Notes: generated by a model not told the origin, from the letters alone. A stretch of 9,950 nt of DNA from an uncultured Clostridia bacterium (GCA_947588325.1 CANPYH010000047.1:1-9950), one strand, 5' to 3'; shown: positions 1 through 7,581, counted from the stretch's first letter. Made by a program: numbers and translations.

Positions 1-1262
1 CCGATAGCCGCGCCGATAGCCGCGCCCATGCCGTAACCCATAGTGCCCAGCCCGCCGCTGGTAATCATCTTGCGCGGGTACTCGAAGTTATACGACTGCG
101 CAACCCACATCTGGTGCTGGCCGACGTCGGTTACCACTATCTTTTCGGGGTCGCCGAGCCTTTCCGCAACGCCTATCACGCGGCGGGGGCAGAGCTTTCC
201 GTCCGAGCCGAGTAGATAGTCGGCGGCGGCGCGCTTGCGGCACACCCCGATCCACTCGTCGGAAGCGGCGGCGTTAATGCTCGGGAGCATTGCGCGGATA
301 GCCTGCTTTGCGTCGGCAAGTATACATACGTCGGCTTTGACGTTCTTGTTATGCTCGGCAATGTCTATGTCGAGGTGAATAATCTTTGCGTTCTTGCAGA
401 AGTTCTTGCGATCTCCCGCGACGCGGTCGGAGAAACGGCAGCCGATAGCGAGTACAAGGTCGGACTCGGACAGCGCCTTTGCGACGTTGGCTTTGCCGTG
501 CATACCGATCATGCCGATATAATTGGGGTGAGAGGCGGGGAAGCAGCCAAGCCCCATGAGCGAGGAAGCCACGGGCGCATTGATCTTCTCGGACAGCGCG
601 ATAAGCTCGGCGCTCGCTTCGGAGGCGATACACCCGCCGCCGACGTACATAACGGGGCGCTTGCTCTCGTTAATAATCGATATAGCCTTTTCCACGTCGG
701 GACCGTTCTTGAAGTAGTGCTTGATAGGGCGGGGGGTTACGGGCTTGAATTCCGCAACCTGCTGCTGTATATCCTTGGGGATATCCACAAGTACGGGACC
801 GGGACGACCGGACTTGGCGATAAAGAAGGCTTCGCGGAGCGTGTTTGCCAACTCCTCGATGTTTTTCACCATAAAGTTATGCTTTGTGACGGGCATTGTC
901 ACCCCTGTGATATCCACTTCCTGGAAAGAGTCTCTGCCCAAAAAGCCAGTGCCGACGTTACCCGTAATAGCCACGAGGGGCACGCTGTCCATGTATGCCG
1001 TCGCGATACCCGTAACGAGGTTGGTCGCGCCGGGACCGGATGTGGCGATAACCACGCCCGTCTTGCCCGTAGCGCGAGCGTACCCGTCCGCGGCATGGGA
1101 CGCGCCCTGTTCGTGACAGGTAAGTATTTGCGTCAGATTCTCTCTTTCTTCGTAAAGAGCGTCGAAGATATCGAGGACGGAACCGCCCGGATATCCGAAA
1201 ACGGTATCGATACCCTGTTCTTCGATACACTTCACAATGATTTGTGCGCCTTTGAGTTTCAT
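1..1262 (-). CDS. ilvB: Acetolactate synthase large subunit, C-terminus cut by window edge
   Basis: Thiamine-diphosphate enzyme that condenses two pyruvates to 2-acetolactate, or pyruvate with 2-ketobutyrate, as the first common step of valine, leucine and isoleucine synthesis in the cytoplasm. I translated 420 codons from the reverse strand; the family is usually about 550-570 residues, so the last quarter lies outside. Visible landmarks: the N-terminal FGYPGG motif (residues 22-27), the catalytic glutamate E51 in HEQGASHAADGYARATG, the SGPGATN motif, the acetolactate-synthase-type FQEVDI and TKHNF motifs, RPGPVLVDIPKD, and near the edge the start of the diphosphate-binding domain (GGLGTMGYG). 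The start at 1262 has AAAGGA (1270-1275) seven bases upstream. A consensus promoter lies at 1337-1365. In the last part the usual LP after GYG reads MG. Assignment to the large subunit is firm; whether ilvN or ilvC follows cannot be seen. Confidence 0.96.
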   Translation of the reverse strand, partial: MKLKGAQIIVKCIEEQGIDTVFGYPGGSVLDIFDALYEERENLTQILTCHEQGASHAADGYARATGKTGVVIATSGPGATNLVTGIATAYMDSVPLVAITGNVGTGFLGRDSFQEVDITGVTMPVTKHNFMVKNIEELANTLREAFFIAKSGRPGPVLVDIPKDIQQQVAEFKPVTPRPIKHYFKNGPDVEKAISIINESKRPVMYVGGGCIASEASAELIALSEKINAPVASSLMGLGCFPASHPNYIGMIGMHGKANVAKALSESDLVLAIGCRFSDRVAGDRKNFCKNAKIIHLDIDIAEHNKNVKADVCILADAKQAIRAMLPSINAAASDEWIGVCRKRAAADYLLGSDGKLCPRRVIGVAERLGDPEKIVVTDVGQHQMWVAQSYNFEYPRKMITSGGLGTMGYGMGAAIGAAI

Positions 1263-1305
1263 TTCAATATCCTTTCGTTGGGTGTATTTTTTAACGTTAG
1301 TCGGT

Positions 1306-1321
1306 GCGCTTAATCAAGCGC
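1306..1321 (-). promoter_or_regulatory. Leader hairpin between ilvB promoter and start codon
   Basis: The transcript leader of ilvB carries a perfect 6-bp stem with a 4-base loop, GCGCTT-GATT-AAGCGC, about ten bases after the predicted transcription start. No T-run follows, so it is not a terminator, and I see no T-box or leucine-rich leader peptide. It may stabilise the 5' end of the mRNA or act as an operator palindrome; the function is inferred only from its position. Confidence 0.3.
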
Positions 1322-1336
1322 GTCCGTATTTGAGTG

Positions 1337-1365
1337 ATTTTAACATAAATGCGGCGTATTGTCAA
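1337..1365 (-). promoter_or_regulatory. Sigma-A type promoter of ilvB
   Basis: Read on the reverse strand, TTGACA (1360-1365) is followed after exactly 17 bases by TAAAAT (1337-1342). This is a perfect -35 and a one-mismatch -10. The expected start of transcription is near 1330, giving a leader of about 68 bases before the ilvB ATG. It lies downstream of the mgtE stop, so ilvB can be transcribed independently of mgtE. No convincing terminator separates the two genes. Confidence 0.85.
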
Positions 1366-1393
1366 CTTCAATATCGGCTGATAGCCGCTTTGC

Positions 1394-3190
1394 TTAACCG
1401 ACGGCTGAGAAAATCGCCGTAATCGCCGTCGCCGCGTCCGTTATGCCCTTCACACTGTCGGCAAGAAGGGGGGAGAAGGCGAGAATAATGAGGCAATAGG
1501 TCAAAACCGCGACAGTGTCCATAATGGTAGAGATGACGGGCGCGGCCATGAGCGCGGGGTCGACCTTGATCTTCTTGGCGAGAAGGGGGAGCAACGCGCC
1601 GAGCGTTTGCGCTATGAGACAGATTAGTATAAGCGAAATGCCGAGTACCACGCCCACGAGAATTATAGCCGAACCCATTGTCCAGACGTACATGAGTATG
1701 ACGCGGACCATATTGACTACGGCGAGGACGGAGGAGCATATAAGCGCGATCCGCCCCTCTTTGAGACTGACTTTGATAAAGTCCTTGGGCTTGATCTGGT
1801 CGAGGGCAAGCGCACGTATTACGGTAGTGGACGCCTGCGAGCCGCAGTTACCCGCCGTGCCCATGAGCAGGGGAATGAAGGAGACGAGGAAACTCGAGAG
1901 CTGATCCTGAAATCCCGTGATTACCATTCCCGTAAAGGTCGCCGAGATCATGAGGAAGAGCAGCCACAGAATACGTCCGCGCGAGTGCTTCCACACCGAG
2001 GTTTTGAGGTAGGTGTCCTCGATAGGCGCCATTGCCGCCATTTTGGAGAAGTCCTCCTCCGCCTCTTCCTGTATAATGTCCATGATATCGTCGGCGGTGA
2101 CTATACCGACCAGCCTGTTCTCGCTGTCGCAAACGGGCATGGATGTGAAGTCGTACTTCTTGAACAACCGCGCAACTTCCTCCTGGTCGGTGAAGGTGCG
2201 GACGAGTATGACGTTCTCTTCCATGAGATCCCCGACTTTATCCGAAGGGTTGGAGAGCAGGAGTTTGCGGAGGGTAACCATACCGAGCAGCTTGCGCTGT
2301 GCGTCGAGCACGAAACAGTTGTTAATCGTCTCTTTGTCGATACCCGTTTTGCGTATGGTGTCGATTGCCTGCGCGACGGTGTACGTCTCTTTGAGGTCGA
2401 CGAACTCGACGGTCATTATACTTCCCGCACTGTCCTCTTTGTATTGGAGCAGGTGATTGACGGCGGCGCGGGTCTCGGGTTTACTCTTTGCGAGCAGCTG
2501 TTTAACCACCATGGAAGGCATTTCGTCCAGGAGGTCGGCGGCGTCGTCGGCGTATATATCGTCGATAACCGCGGCCGCCTCGGCTTGCGACATACGGGTG
2601 AGCAGGTGCTGGCTGACTTCCTGCGGGAGATAGACGAACACGTCCGTCGCCATGTCTTTGGGGAGAAGGCGGTATATGCGGAGCAGGTCGTCCTCTTTGA
2701 AGTCGTCGAGTATGCCCGCTATATCGACGGGGTTAAGCTCAATGAGTATGGATTTAAGCAGGGCGAGCTGCTTGGTCTCCATGAGATATTCCATGGAGTC
2801 CTCGATAATATTGCTTGCGTCGCCCACGCCCCTTGCGAGCAGTTTCTGTACGACGAAGGGGGGAAGATCCACGACGGCGTTGCGGTCGTCCTTGCCGTAT
2901 AACTCATGGACGATACGCGAGTCCTCCGCGCCGGTAAGTTCGCGCATGAAGTGACCTTCGGGGTCGTCGTCGATATTGCGGATAAGGTCGACGGCGCGGT
3001 CGCGATCGAGAACGAGGAGGGCGTCCGCACGCTTTTCGACGGGGATATGCTTCAACGTCTCGTTGATTTCGGAATCGGAAAGGGGAGAAAGCAGCTCTGC
3101 GGCGCTTTCCCTGTCGTCCTCTTCGAGAAAACCGACGACTTTTTCGGCGATTTCCTCAAGGCTCAAAACGACATTTACTTCCTCTTCCAT
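1394..3190 (-). CDS. mgtE: MgtE-family magnesium transporter with extended N-terminal region
   Basis: Magnesium channel/transporter of the cytoplasmic membrane; in this family the cytosolic N and CBS domains sense Mg2+ and gate the pore. With the ATG at 3190 the protein has 598 residues, against about 450 for Thermus MgtE. The canonical helical N domain is about residues 141-250, followed by two CBS domains (about 256-318 and 319-377), a linking helix, and a C-terminal region (from about 405) with about five membrane segments. The pore region shows GTAGNCGSQAS (444-454) and DPALMAAPVISTIMD (544-558), with D558 at the position of the conserved pore aspartate. Residues 18-135 look like a second, divergent N domain. 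An in-frame ATG at 3247 would add 19 residues, but it has no ribosome binding site; 3190 is preceded by AAGGA and a GGGGG run. The next gene leftward is ilvB. Confidence 0.93.
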   Translation of the reverse strand: MEEEVNVVLSLEEIAEKVVGFLEEDDRESAAELLSPLSDSEINETLKHIPVEKRADALLVLDRDRAVDLIRNIDDDPEGHFMRELTGAEDSRIVHELYGKDDRNAVVDLPPFVVQKLLARGVGDASNIIEDSMEYLMETKQLALLKSILIELNPVDIAGILDDFKEDDLLRIYRLLPKDMATDVFVYLPQEVSQHLLTRMSQAEAAAVIDDIYADDAADLLDEMPSMVVKQLLAKSKPETRAAVNHLLQYKEDSAGSIMTVEFVDLKETYTVAQAIDTIRKTGIDKETINNCFVLDAQRKLLGMVTLRKLLLSNPSDKVGDLMEENVILVRTFTDQEEVARLFKKYDFTSMPVCDSENRLVGIVTADDIMDIIQEEAEEDFSKMAAMAPIEDTYLKTSVWKHSRGRILWLLFLMISATFTGMVITGFQDQLSSFLVSFIPLLMGTAGNCGSQASTTVIRALALDQIKPKDFIKVSLKEGRIALICSSVLAVVNMVRVILMYVWTMGSAIILVGVVLGISLILICLIAQTLGALLPLLAKKIKVDPALMAAPVISTIMDTVAVLTYCLIILAFSPLLADSVKGITDAATAITAIFSAVG

Positions 3191-3195
3191 GCTTG

Positions 3196-3207
3196 CCCCC
3201 GTTCCTT
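3196..3207 (-). promoter_or_regulatory. Ribosome binding region deciding the mgtE start
   Basis: Read on the reverse strand, AAGGA (3203-3207) lies 12 bases and GGGGG (3196-3200) 5 bases before the ATG at 3190. The in-frame upstream ATG at 3247 is preceded by CTTCGG, which is not a ribosome binding site, and is buried in a hairpin stem. This favours 3190 as the start. Confidence 0.55.
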
Positions 3208-3231
3208 CGTCTGGCGCAGCGACAGCGCGAC

Positions 3232-3247
3232 ATGCGCTATGGCGCAT
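3232..3247 (-). promoter_or_regulatory. Hairpin in the mgtE leader
   Basis: The leader contains the perfect stem ATGCGC/GCGCAT (6 bp) around a CATA loop, about 25 bases after the predicted transcription start. The stem occupies the alternative ATG at 3247. The whole leader is only about 80 bases, too short for a classical M-box Mg2+ riboswitch. A regulatory role is possible but not shown. Confidence 0.3.
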
Positions 3248-3278
3248 CCGAAGCCGAGTATAAAATTACAGTTTATAT

Positions 3279-3307
3279 ATTATACAACGGCGAAGCGGAA
3301 TTTGCAA
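3279..3307 (-). promoter_or_regulatory. Sigma-A type promoter of mgtE
   Basis: Read on the reverse strand, TTGCAA (3302-3307) and a perfect TATAAT (3279-3284) are separated by 17 bases. The predicted transcription start is near 3272, leaving a leader of about 80 bases to the preferred ATG at 3190. It faces away from the amidohydrolase promoter on the other strand, with about 80 bases between the two -35 boxes. Confidence 0.85.
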
Positions 3308-3389
3308 CTTTTTAAGACATAATTTTCGCTCCGCCGACTCGCTCTGCGTAATATTTCCGAGTGCGGGATAATCTTTATTGCAAAAACGA

Positions 3390-3419
3390 TTGATTTTTAC
3401 CGCCCCGATGTAGTATACT
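3390..3419 (+). promoter_or_regulatory. Probable promoter of the amidohydrolase gene
   Basis: TTGATT (3390-3395) and TATACT (3414-3419) are separated by 18 bases. This would start transcription near 3426, about 25 bases before the ATG at 3451. The -35 is weaker than the others in the window. I see no promoter before 4592, so this one may also serve the three genes downstream. Confidence 0.6.
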
Positions 3420-3435
3420 TGGATTCGTGAGAGAA

Positions 3436-3441
3436 GAAAGG
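3436..3441 (+). promoter_or_regulatory. Ribosome binding site deciding the amidohydrolase start
   Basis: GAAAGG lies 9 bases before the ATG at 3451. The longer reading from GTG at 3427 would place this site inside the coding region and has no binding site of its own, so 3451 is preferred. Confidence 0.6.
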
Positions 3442-3450
3442 CAAAACGCA

Positions 3451-4530
3451 ATGGACGTAAAAGAGTATGTCGTGGCAGTTCGCCGCGCCCTCCACGCCTG
3501 CCCCGAGCTTTCTTCCGTCGAGTATAAGACGAGGGAGCTGATCGAGCGCGAACTCCTCGGGCTGGGTCTGGAACCGAAGCGCGTCTCTCTCGGGCTGACC
3601 GCGGACATAGCGGGGACGGAGGGAAAACGCACCGTCGCGCTCCGTGCCGATTATGACGCGTTGCCCATAACCGAAAAGACGGGACTGCCTTTCGCCTCCG
3701 CCAACGGCTGTATGCACGCCTGCGGACACGACGGACACACCGCCATGCTGCTCGGCGCGGCAAAGGTTATGACAAAGTGCCCGCCCAAAAACAATGTCCG
3801 CCTCATCTTCCAATTCGGGGAAGAGGGTGACGGCGGCGCGGCAATGATGATTGCGGCGGGAGCGATCGCGGGGGTTGACGAGATATTCGCCTTCCACCTC
3901 TGCCCCGAACTCGACTTCGGCAGGGTAGGCACCAACCGCGGGACGCTGTTTGCGGGAGTGACGGAGTTCAACGTTACTTTCCGCGGCAGGAGCGCGCATT
4001 GCGCCGTGAGGAGCGAGGGAGCGGACGCGCTGGCTTCGGCGGTCGGGTTCGCTTACGCCATCGACGGCGCGCGGGGCGGCAGGGAAAACACCATTGTCCA
4101 CGTCGGCAAAATGACGGGCGGTTTCGCTCGGAATGTGGTGGCGGCGGACGCCGAACTCGAATGCACTTTCCGTTTTTTCGACGAGAATGACCGCGACCCC
4201 GTATTATCCGCACTTCGCGAGCTTGCCCAAGAAAAGGCGGCGGAGCGGGGGTGCACGGCGGAGTTAAAGGTCAAGTCGATATACCCGCCTCTCGTGAACA
4301 ATGCGGGGAGCGTGGAAAAGCTCGCTCGGCTCACCCCTCTCTGCGAAATGCCGCCGAGATACACCGCCGAGGACTTCGCATTCTACCTCAAAGAGATACC
4401 GGGGTGCATGGCGTGGTTGGGAGTTAAGGACGACAAACACTTCTCACCGCTGCACAGCGACACCTTCGACTTCGACGAGAGCGTAATGACGCTCGGTACG
4501 GAACTCTTCCTGAAACTCGCGAACTCGTGA
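3451..4530 (+). CDS. M20D-family metal-dependent amidohydrolase
   Basis: Cytoplasmic two-metal hydrolase of the group containing hippurate hydrolase, IAA-amino-acid hydrolases and N-acetyl-diaminopimelate deacetylase, which cleave an acyl group from an amino acid or related amine. The protein has 359 residues, slightly short for the family (about 380-400), but all five family metal ligands appear present: C91 and H93 in ACGHDGH, E125 after the general base E124 in FGEEGDGGA, H149 in FAFHL, and H335 in SPLHSDTFDFDE. RADYDALPITE (65-75) is also typical. The lid/dimerisation domain lies at about 165-275 (GRSAHCAV at 179-186). No signal peptide is seen. It has its own promoter, and a 61-base gap without a clear terminator separates it from the next gene, so co-transcription is possible. 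The substrate cannot be read from the sequence; a lysine-pathway deacetylase is one option, a scavenging amidase another. Confidence 0.9.
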   Translation: MDVKEYVVAVRRALHACPELSSVEYKTRELIERELLGLGLEPKRVSLGLTADIAGTEGKRTVALRADYDALPITEKTGLPFASANGCMHACGHDGHTAMLLGAAKVMTKCPPKNNVRLIFQFGEEGDGGAAMMIAAGAIAGVDEIFAFHLCPELDFGRVGTNRGTLFAGVTEFNVTFRGRSAHCAVRSEGADALASAVGFAYAIDGARGGRENTIVHVGKMTGGFARNVVAADAELECTFRFFDENDRDPVLSALRELAQEKAAERGCTAELKVKSIYPPLVNNAGSVEKLARLTPLCEMPPRYTAEDFAFYLKEIPGCMAWLGVKDDKHFSPLHSDTFDFDESVMTLGTELFLKLANS

Positions 4531-4547
4531 GGACGGGAAATAAAACA

Positions 4548-4571
4548 GGGAGCGGCTCCCGACATAGCCGC
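4548..4571 (+). other. Two mutually exclusive small hairpins between genes
   Basis: GGGAG (4548-4552) can pair with CTCCC (4556-4560), or GCGGCT (4552-4557) can pair with AGCCGC (4566-4571). They overlap, so only one can form at a time. The second ends three bases before the ribosome binding site AGGAGT (4575-4580) of the next gene. No T-run follows, so neither is a classical terminator. They may be chance in GC-rich sequence. Confidence 0.25.
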
Positions 4572-4591
4572 GACAGGAGTATTTCCGCAAA

Positions 4592-5896
4592 ATGGACGCA
4601 ACAATCGAAATGACGAATATAGGCCTGAAAGCGACGCGCCGTGACGAATACACCGACGCGGGACTTGTCGAGGGTAAGAAGTGGGCGGCGATCAAAGCGG
4701 CGTTCCGCTTCGGCTCGGACAAAACCTCGTTGGGCAGGGTTGCCGTAGTCAGCTTCCTCTGCCTGCTGTTCTGTATACCCGCAATCGCCTGGGTTACCGT
4801 TTTCTCGGCGTTTATCGGGGGTAAGACGGGTTCATACACCTCCTTCGGAGCCTTCGACGGGTTGGGACTTCCCAGCACCGACGTGCTGCCGAGCGGGCTG
4901 GGTTCGGCTAAACTCGCCGCGGGTGTGCTGTATTTCAACGACGCGCTCTTCCGCTTCTCCGTGCTCATTCCCTGCATAATGATAATGGCTATGGGCATAG
5001 GCGCGCTGGTATATGTCGCGCGTCAGTCCATGAACGGGGAGAAGGTCAGGGTATTCGGCGACTTTTTCAGGGGCGTGAAATACACCTGGGCGTCGTCGCT
5101 CACCGCGGGACTGCTTATCGGCTCAAACATATTCCTTATCGTGTTCTGCACGCATGTTTTCGACGCCTTCTCGGTGGATTCGCTCGGCACGATAACGGGC
5201 GGCGGACTTGCGGGAAAGATATTGACCATAATATTCTCGTCAATATTGCTCATATTCGTAACGATATACTCGTTCTACCTCATAACGCTGTCGGCGAACT
5301 ATAAGGTGCCCTATTTAAGCCGTTTGAAGGACGCATTGCTTCTGACCTTCAAAGGGTTTATCAATAACATAATCGCGCTCTTCTTCGTTGCGCTCATAGC
5401 GGGAGTGGCTGTGCTTTTGCTCATGTGGTTAGGCGTAACGAGCACCTGGGGCGTACTCGTGTGGTTTTTGATATTCTTCTTCGGGCTGTATACCGTCTCC
5501 GCAATATTCGCGGCGTTCTCGCAACCGATGTTCAATAAGTATATCAACGCGGGCATGCAGGAGAGGGAGAGCCATGCGGCGACGGAGCAGTCATATGCGG
5601 CTATAAGGGCGCAAAAGGCGGCGGACAAGGCTGCGGGAAAGACGCCCGCCCCCAAGAAGAAGAACGAGCCGCAGAAGTTCGTGAACCCCAAAAAGAAGAA
5701 GAAAAATTCGGACAGCGGGGTAGCGAAGAATATGGAATCTCCTTTCGCCGAGCTTGGAAGAAAGAAGAAGGGATATATGGACGAAGAGCTGAAACAGCTT
5801 GAGAAAGACAGAGAAAAATTATTAGCGGAGGAGAAACCGGATAACGTCGAGAACCTCGAGGATATATCCGTTTATACAGACGACGAAGATGAGTGA
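4592..5896 (+). CDS. Six-helix membrane protein, possibly YesL/DUF624-like, with charged tail
   Basis: Integral membrane protein of 434 residues and unknown function. Hydrophobic segments lie at about 47-75, 122-143, 168-188, 206-232, 257-280 and 284-309, with no cleavable signal peptide. The stretch from about 135 to 177 (GIGALVYVARQ, then a GE..RVFGDFFRGVK pattern) recalls the YesL/DUF624 family, often linked to sugar-utilisation loci, but I cannot confirm membership. From residue 320 a cytoplasmic tail begins: an alanine/glutamine helix, a lysine-rich patch (354-371), a short likely coiled coil (about 396-415), then a very acidic end. The tail is longer than expected for a YesL protein. 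The start has AGGAGT (4575-4580) 11 bases upstream. Its last 8 bases overlap the TPR gene, which argues for linked function. The tail could be a docking surface for the helical repeat proteins encoded next; that is inference. Confidence 0.8.
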   Translation: MDATIEMTNIGLKATRRDEYTDAGLVEGKKWAAIKAAFRFGSDKTSLGRVAVVSFLCLLFCIPAIAWVTVFSAFIGGKTGSYTSFGAFDGLGLPSTDVLPSGLGSAKLAAGVLYFNDALFRFSVLIPCIMIMAMGIGALVYVARQSMNGEKVRVFGDFFRGVKYTWASSLTAGLLIGSNIFLIVFCTHVFDAFSVDSLGTITGGGLAGKILTIIFSSILLIFVTIYSFYLITLSANYKVPYLSRLKDALLLTFKGFINNIIALFFVALIAGVAVLLLMWLGVTSTWGVLVWFLIFFFGLYTVSAIFAAFSQPMFNKYINAGMQERESHAATEQSYAAIRAQKAADKAAGKTPAPKKKNEPQKFVNPKKKKKNSDSGVAKNMESPFAELGRKKKGYMDEELKQLEKDREKLLAEEKPDNVENLEDISVYTDDEDE

Positions 5897-7580
5897 TGTG
5901 ATTAACTTTCAACAATCCGCCGAATGGCTGATAGACAGATCGAAGTTCTGGGGCAAGAGGGGCGATTATCATAAATCGCTCCTTTACGCGCGTCGCGCCT
6001 ACGATCTGGGCGGGATTGACGGCAAACTTCGTTTGGCAAAAGCGCTGTACGAGAGCGGCAACTTTGTGCGCGCTTTCGAAGAGTACATGAAGATGTACCG
6101 CGGCGAGCTGCACAACGAAGAGGTGTGCGTCGGCTTGATAAAGTGTCTGAGCGGTATGTCGTTTAACCGCACCATGGGTTATATCATGATGGACGCGGTG
6201 AAAGAGGGCGTGCTCCAAACGGGCAAAGCCGCGGTGAAGGTCGGCAACTTCCGACAGGCGCTTGCTGATATATTCTCCGCATATCCCGACGAGAGCGAGG
6301 ATAAGGAGTTCACGAAGATAGCCTTTCTCTACTTTGCAAAGCTGGTGGACGAGCCCGAAGTGCTGCTCCGCGAGATCAGCTTAACCGAGGACATAATGTC
6401 CGGGGGCATGGACTCGATAATAGCGGCGTCGAGCATACCCACGCTAAAACGGCTTAACGATGAGCTTGCGGAAAAGTCGCTCATGACCTGCGAAAGCGTT
6501 ATGAGTGAGGACAATTACAACGCGTATGAAGTGTTGTCGATCAAAATAGTCTGCCTTATCTACTTCGACAGGATAGACGAGGCTTATGACGCTGCCGACG
6601 AACTGCTCGACTATCCTTTCCCCGAGGACAGTATTTCACTGCTTAAATGCGCCAACGCCTTTATGGTACTCGGTAAGAACGACGCCGAGCTTGACTATCT
6701 CGAAGAACTGACCGTCGATTCGCATGACGAACGGCTCCTGCTCTATACGGCAATTGCCAACATGAACGATAAGTGCTATGACATGGCAACCGATCTTTTC
6801 TCGCAAGTGCTTACCATAAACCCCTCCAACCTCGTCGCAAAGCATTGGCTTAACGCGCTTAACGAGGCGAAGGACGAACCCGCAATTAAAAAGAGAAATC
6901 TTTGCTCGCCGCTATTTAATCATTTCCCTCCCAAGCTCGAAGCGGATAAGCGCAGTATCATAGACGCATACTTCGATGAGGTGGAACGCACGGGAAAGGC
7001 TAATGAGACGGACGAAATGCGGGAATTGATCAGATATGTGCTGGAAGACGGCTCCGACTTCGAGTTTACGGCGTATGCGGCGAGACGCATGGCAGCCCTC
7101 GGAGTATTCGAGGACTTGTGCGAGTGGTACTTATGCAACCCCGTCGGCGCGCTGTCGATTAAGCGTGATATAATGTTTGAGCTGTTCTGCCGCGACAGAA
7201 CGCGCACGGTGCCCGTGCTCTCGCGCGGACTGCGTGGCGAGCGAGTGGAAATGAACCTCGACGGCGTGCCCGAGCCGCTTCTTCGGGCGTATCTTTGCAC
7301 CCTGTCTACCATGCTCGTGTTTATTCCCGACGACAGCAAGAAACTCAACAACTTGTTTGCAACAATATATCCTCTGCTCGAGCGCTTCGAGCTTAAAACG
7401 GAATCGGATATAATGTCGCTTGCCGCGTCGCTGTTATACATAGGTTTCTACCAGGTGGATACCCAGATCACCGCGTCGGGAATGTTTTTGATGTCGCGTA
7501 CAAGCCGCGTCGCGCAATATTGCAAGGCGATTATAAGCGAATATCCGCAATATTCCCGCGTAAGCAGAAAGAGGAAGTAA
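5889..7580 (+). CDS. Cytoplasmic TPR-like helical repeat protein
   Basis: Protein of 563 residues with no signal peptide or membrane segment, so probably cytoplasmic. Helix-turn-helix pairs of tetratricopeptide type are visible at about 11-42, 43-75, 213-243, 249-278 and 283-314; the last, with Y286, A288, A300 and a closing NPSN, is the most canonical. From about 350 to 545 the protein stays helical but has no clear repeat consensus, and it ends in a basic stretch (RVSRKRK). Such solenoids are protein-binding scaffolds; no catalytic motif is seen. The ATG lies inside the end of the membrane-protein gene (ATGAGTGA overlap) and has no good ribosome binding site, which points to translational coupling. 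The stop is followed after one base by the next ATG. The role is unknown; a partner of the membrane protein is the obvious guess. Confidence 0.8.
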   Translation: MSDVINFQQSAEWLIDRSKFWGKRGDYHKSLLYARRAYDLGGIDGKLRLAKALYESGNFVRAFEEYMKMYRGELHNEEVCVGLIKCLSGMSFNRTMGYIMMDAVKEGVLQTGKAAVKVGNFRQALADIFSAYPDESEDKEFTKIAFLYFAKLVDEPEVLLREISLTEDIMSGGMDSIIAASSIPTLKRLNDELAEKSLMTCESVMSEDNYNAYEVLSIKIVCLIYFDRIDEAYDAADELLDYPFPEDSISLLKCANAFMVLGKNDAELDYLEELTVDSHDERLLLYTAIANMNDKCYDMATDLFSQVLTINPSNLVAKHWLNALNEAKDEPAIKKRNLCSPLFNHFPPKLEADKRSIIDAYFDEVERTGKANETDEMRELIRYVLEDGSDFEFTAYAARRMAALGVFEDLCEWYLCNPVGALSIKRDIMFELFCRDRTRTVPVLSRGLRGERVEMNLDGVPEPLLRAYLCTLSTMLVFIPDDSKKLNNLFATIYPLLERFELKTESDIMSLAASLLYIGFYQVDTQITASGMFLMSRTSRVAQYCKAIISEYPQYSRVSRKRK

Positions 7581-7581
7581 T

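Noticed and set aside
3..26. Tandem 12-base repeat (GATAGCCGCGCC twice)
   Set aside because: It encodes the repeated AAIG of the acetolactate synthase helix; ordinary coding sequence.
351..1313. Long open frame on the plus strand opposite ilvB (320 codons)
   Set aside because: It lies antisense to a clearly recognised acetolactate synthase, shows no family features, and is explained by the GC-rich codon pattern of the real gene.
1375..1387. Hairpin CGGCT-GAT-AGCCG just after the mgtE stop as a terminator
   Set aside because: Only 5 bp with a triloop and no T-run on either strand; too weak to call.
1985..2902. Long open frame on the plus strand opposite mgtE (305 codons)
   Set aside because: It is the antisense shadow of the MgtE N and CBS domains; the repetitive FVRR/VEHE-like composition is typical of mirror frames.
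3191..3278. M-box magnesium riboswitch before mgtE
   Set aside because: The leader is about 80 bases, roughly half the length of an M-box, and shows only one small stem.
3397..4101. Long open frame on the minus strand opposite the amidohydrolase (234 codons)
   Set aside because: It overlaps a gene with all metal ligands intact, crosses the divergent promoter and has no ribosome binding site that I can see.
5601..6218. Minus-strand open frame across the membrane/TPR gene junction (205 codons)
   Set aside because: It is antisense to two well-supported genes and has no recognisable domain.
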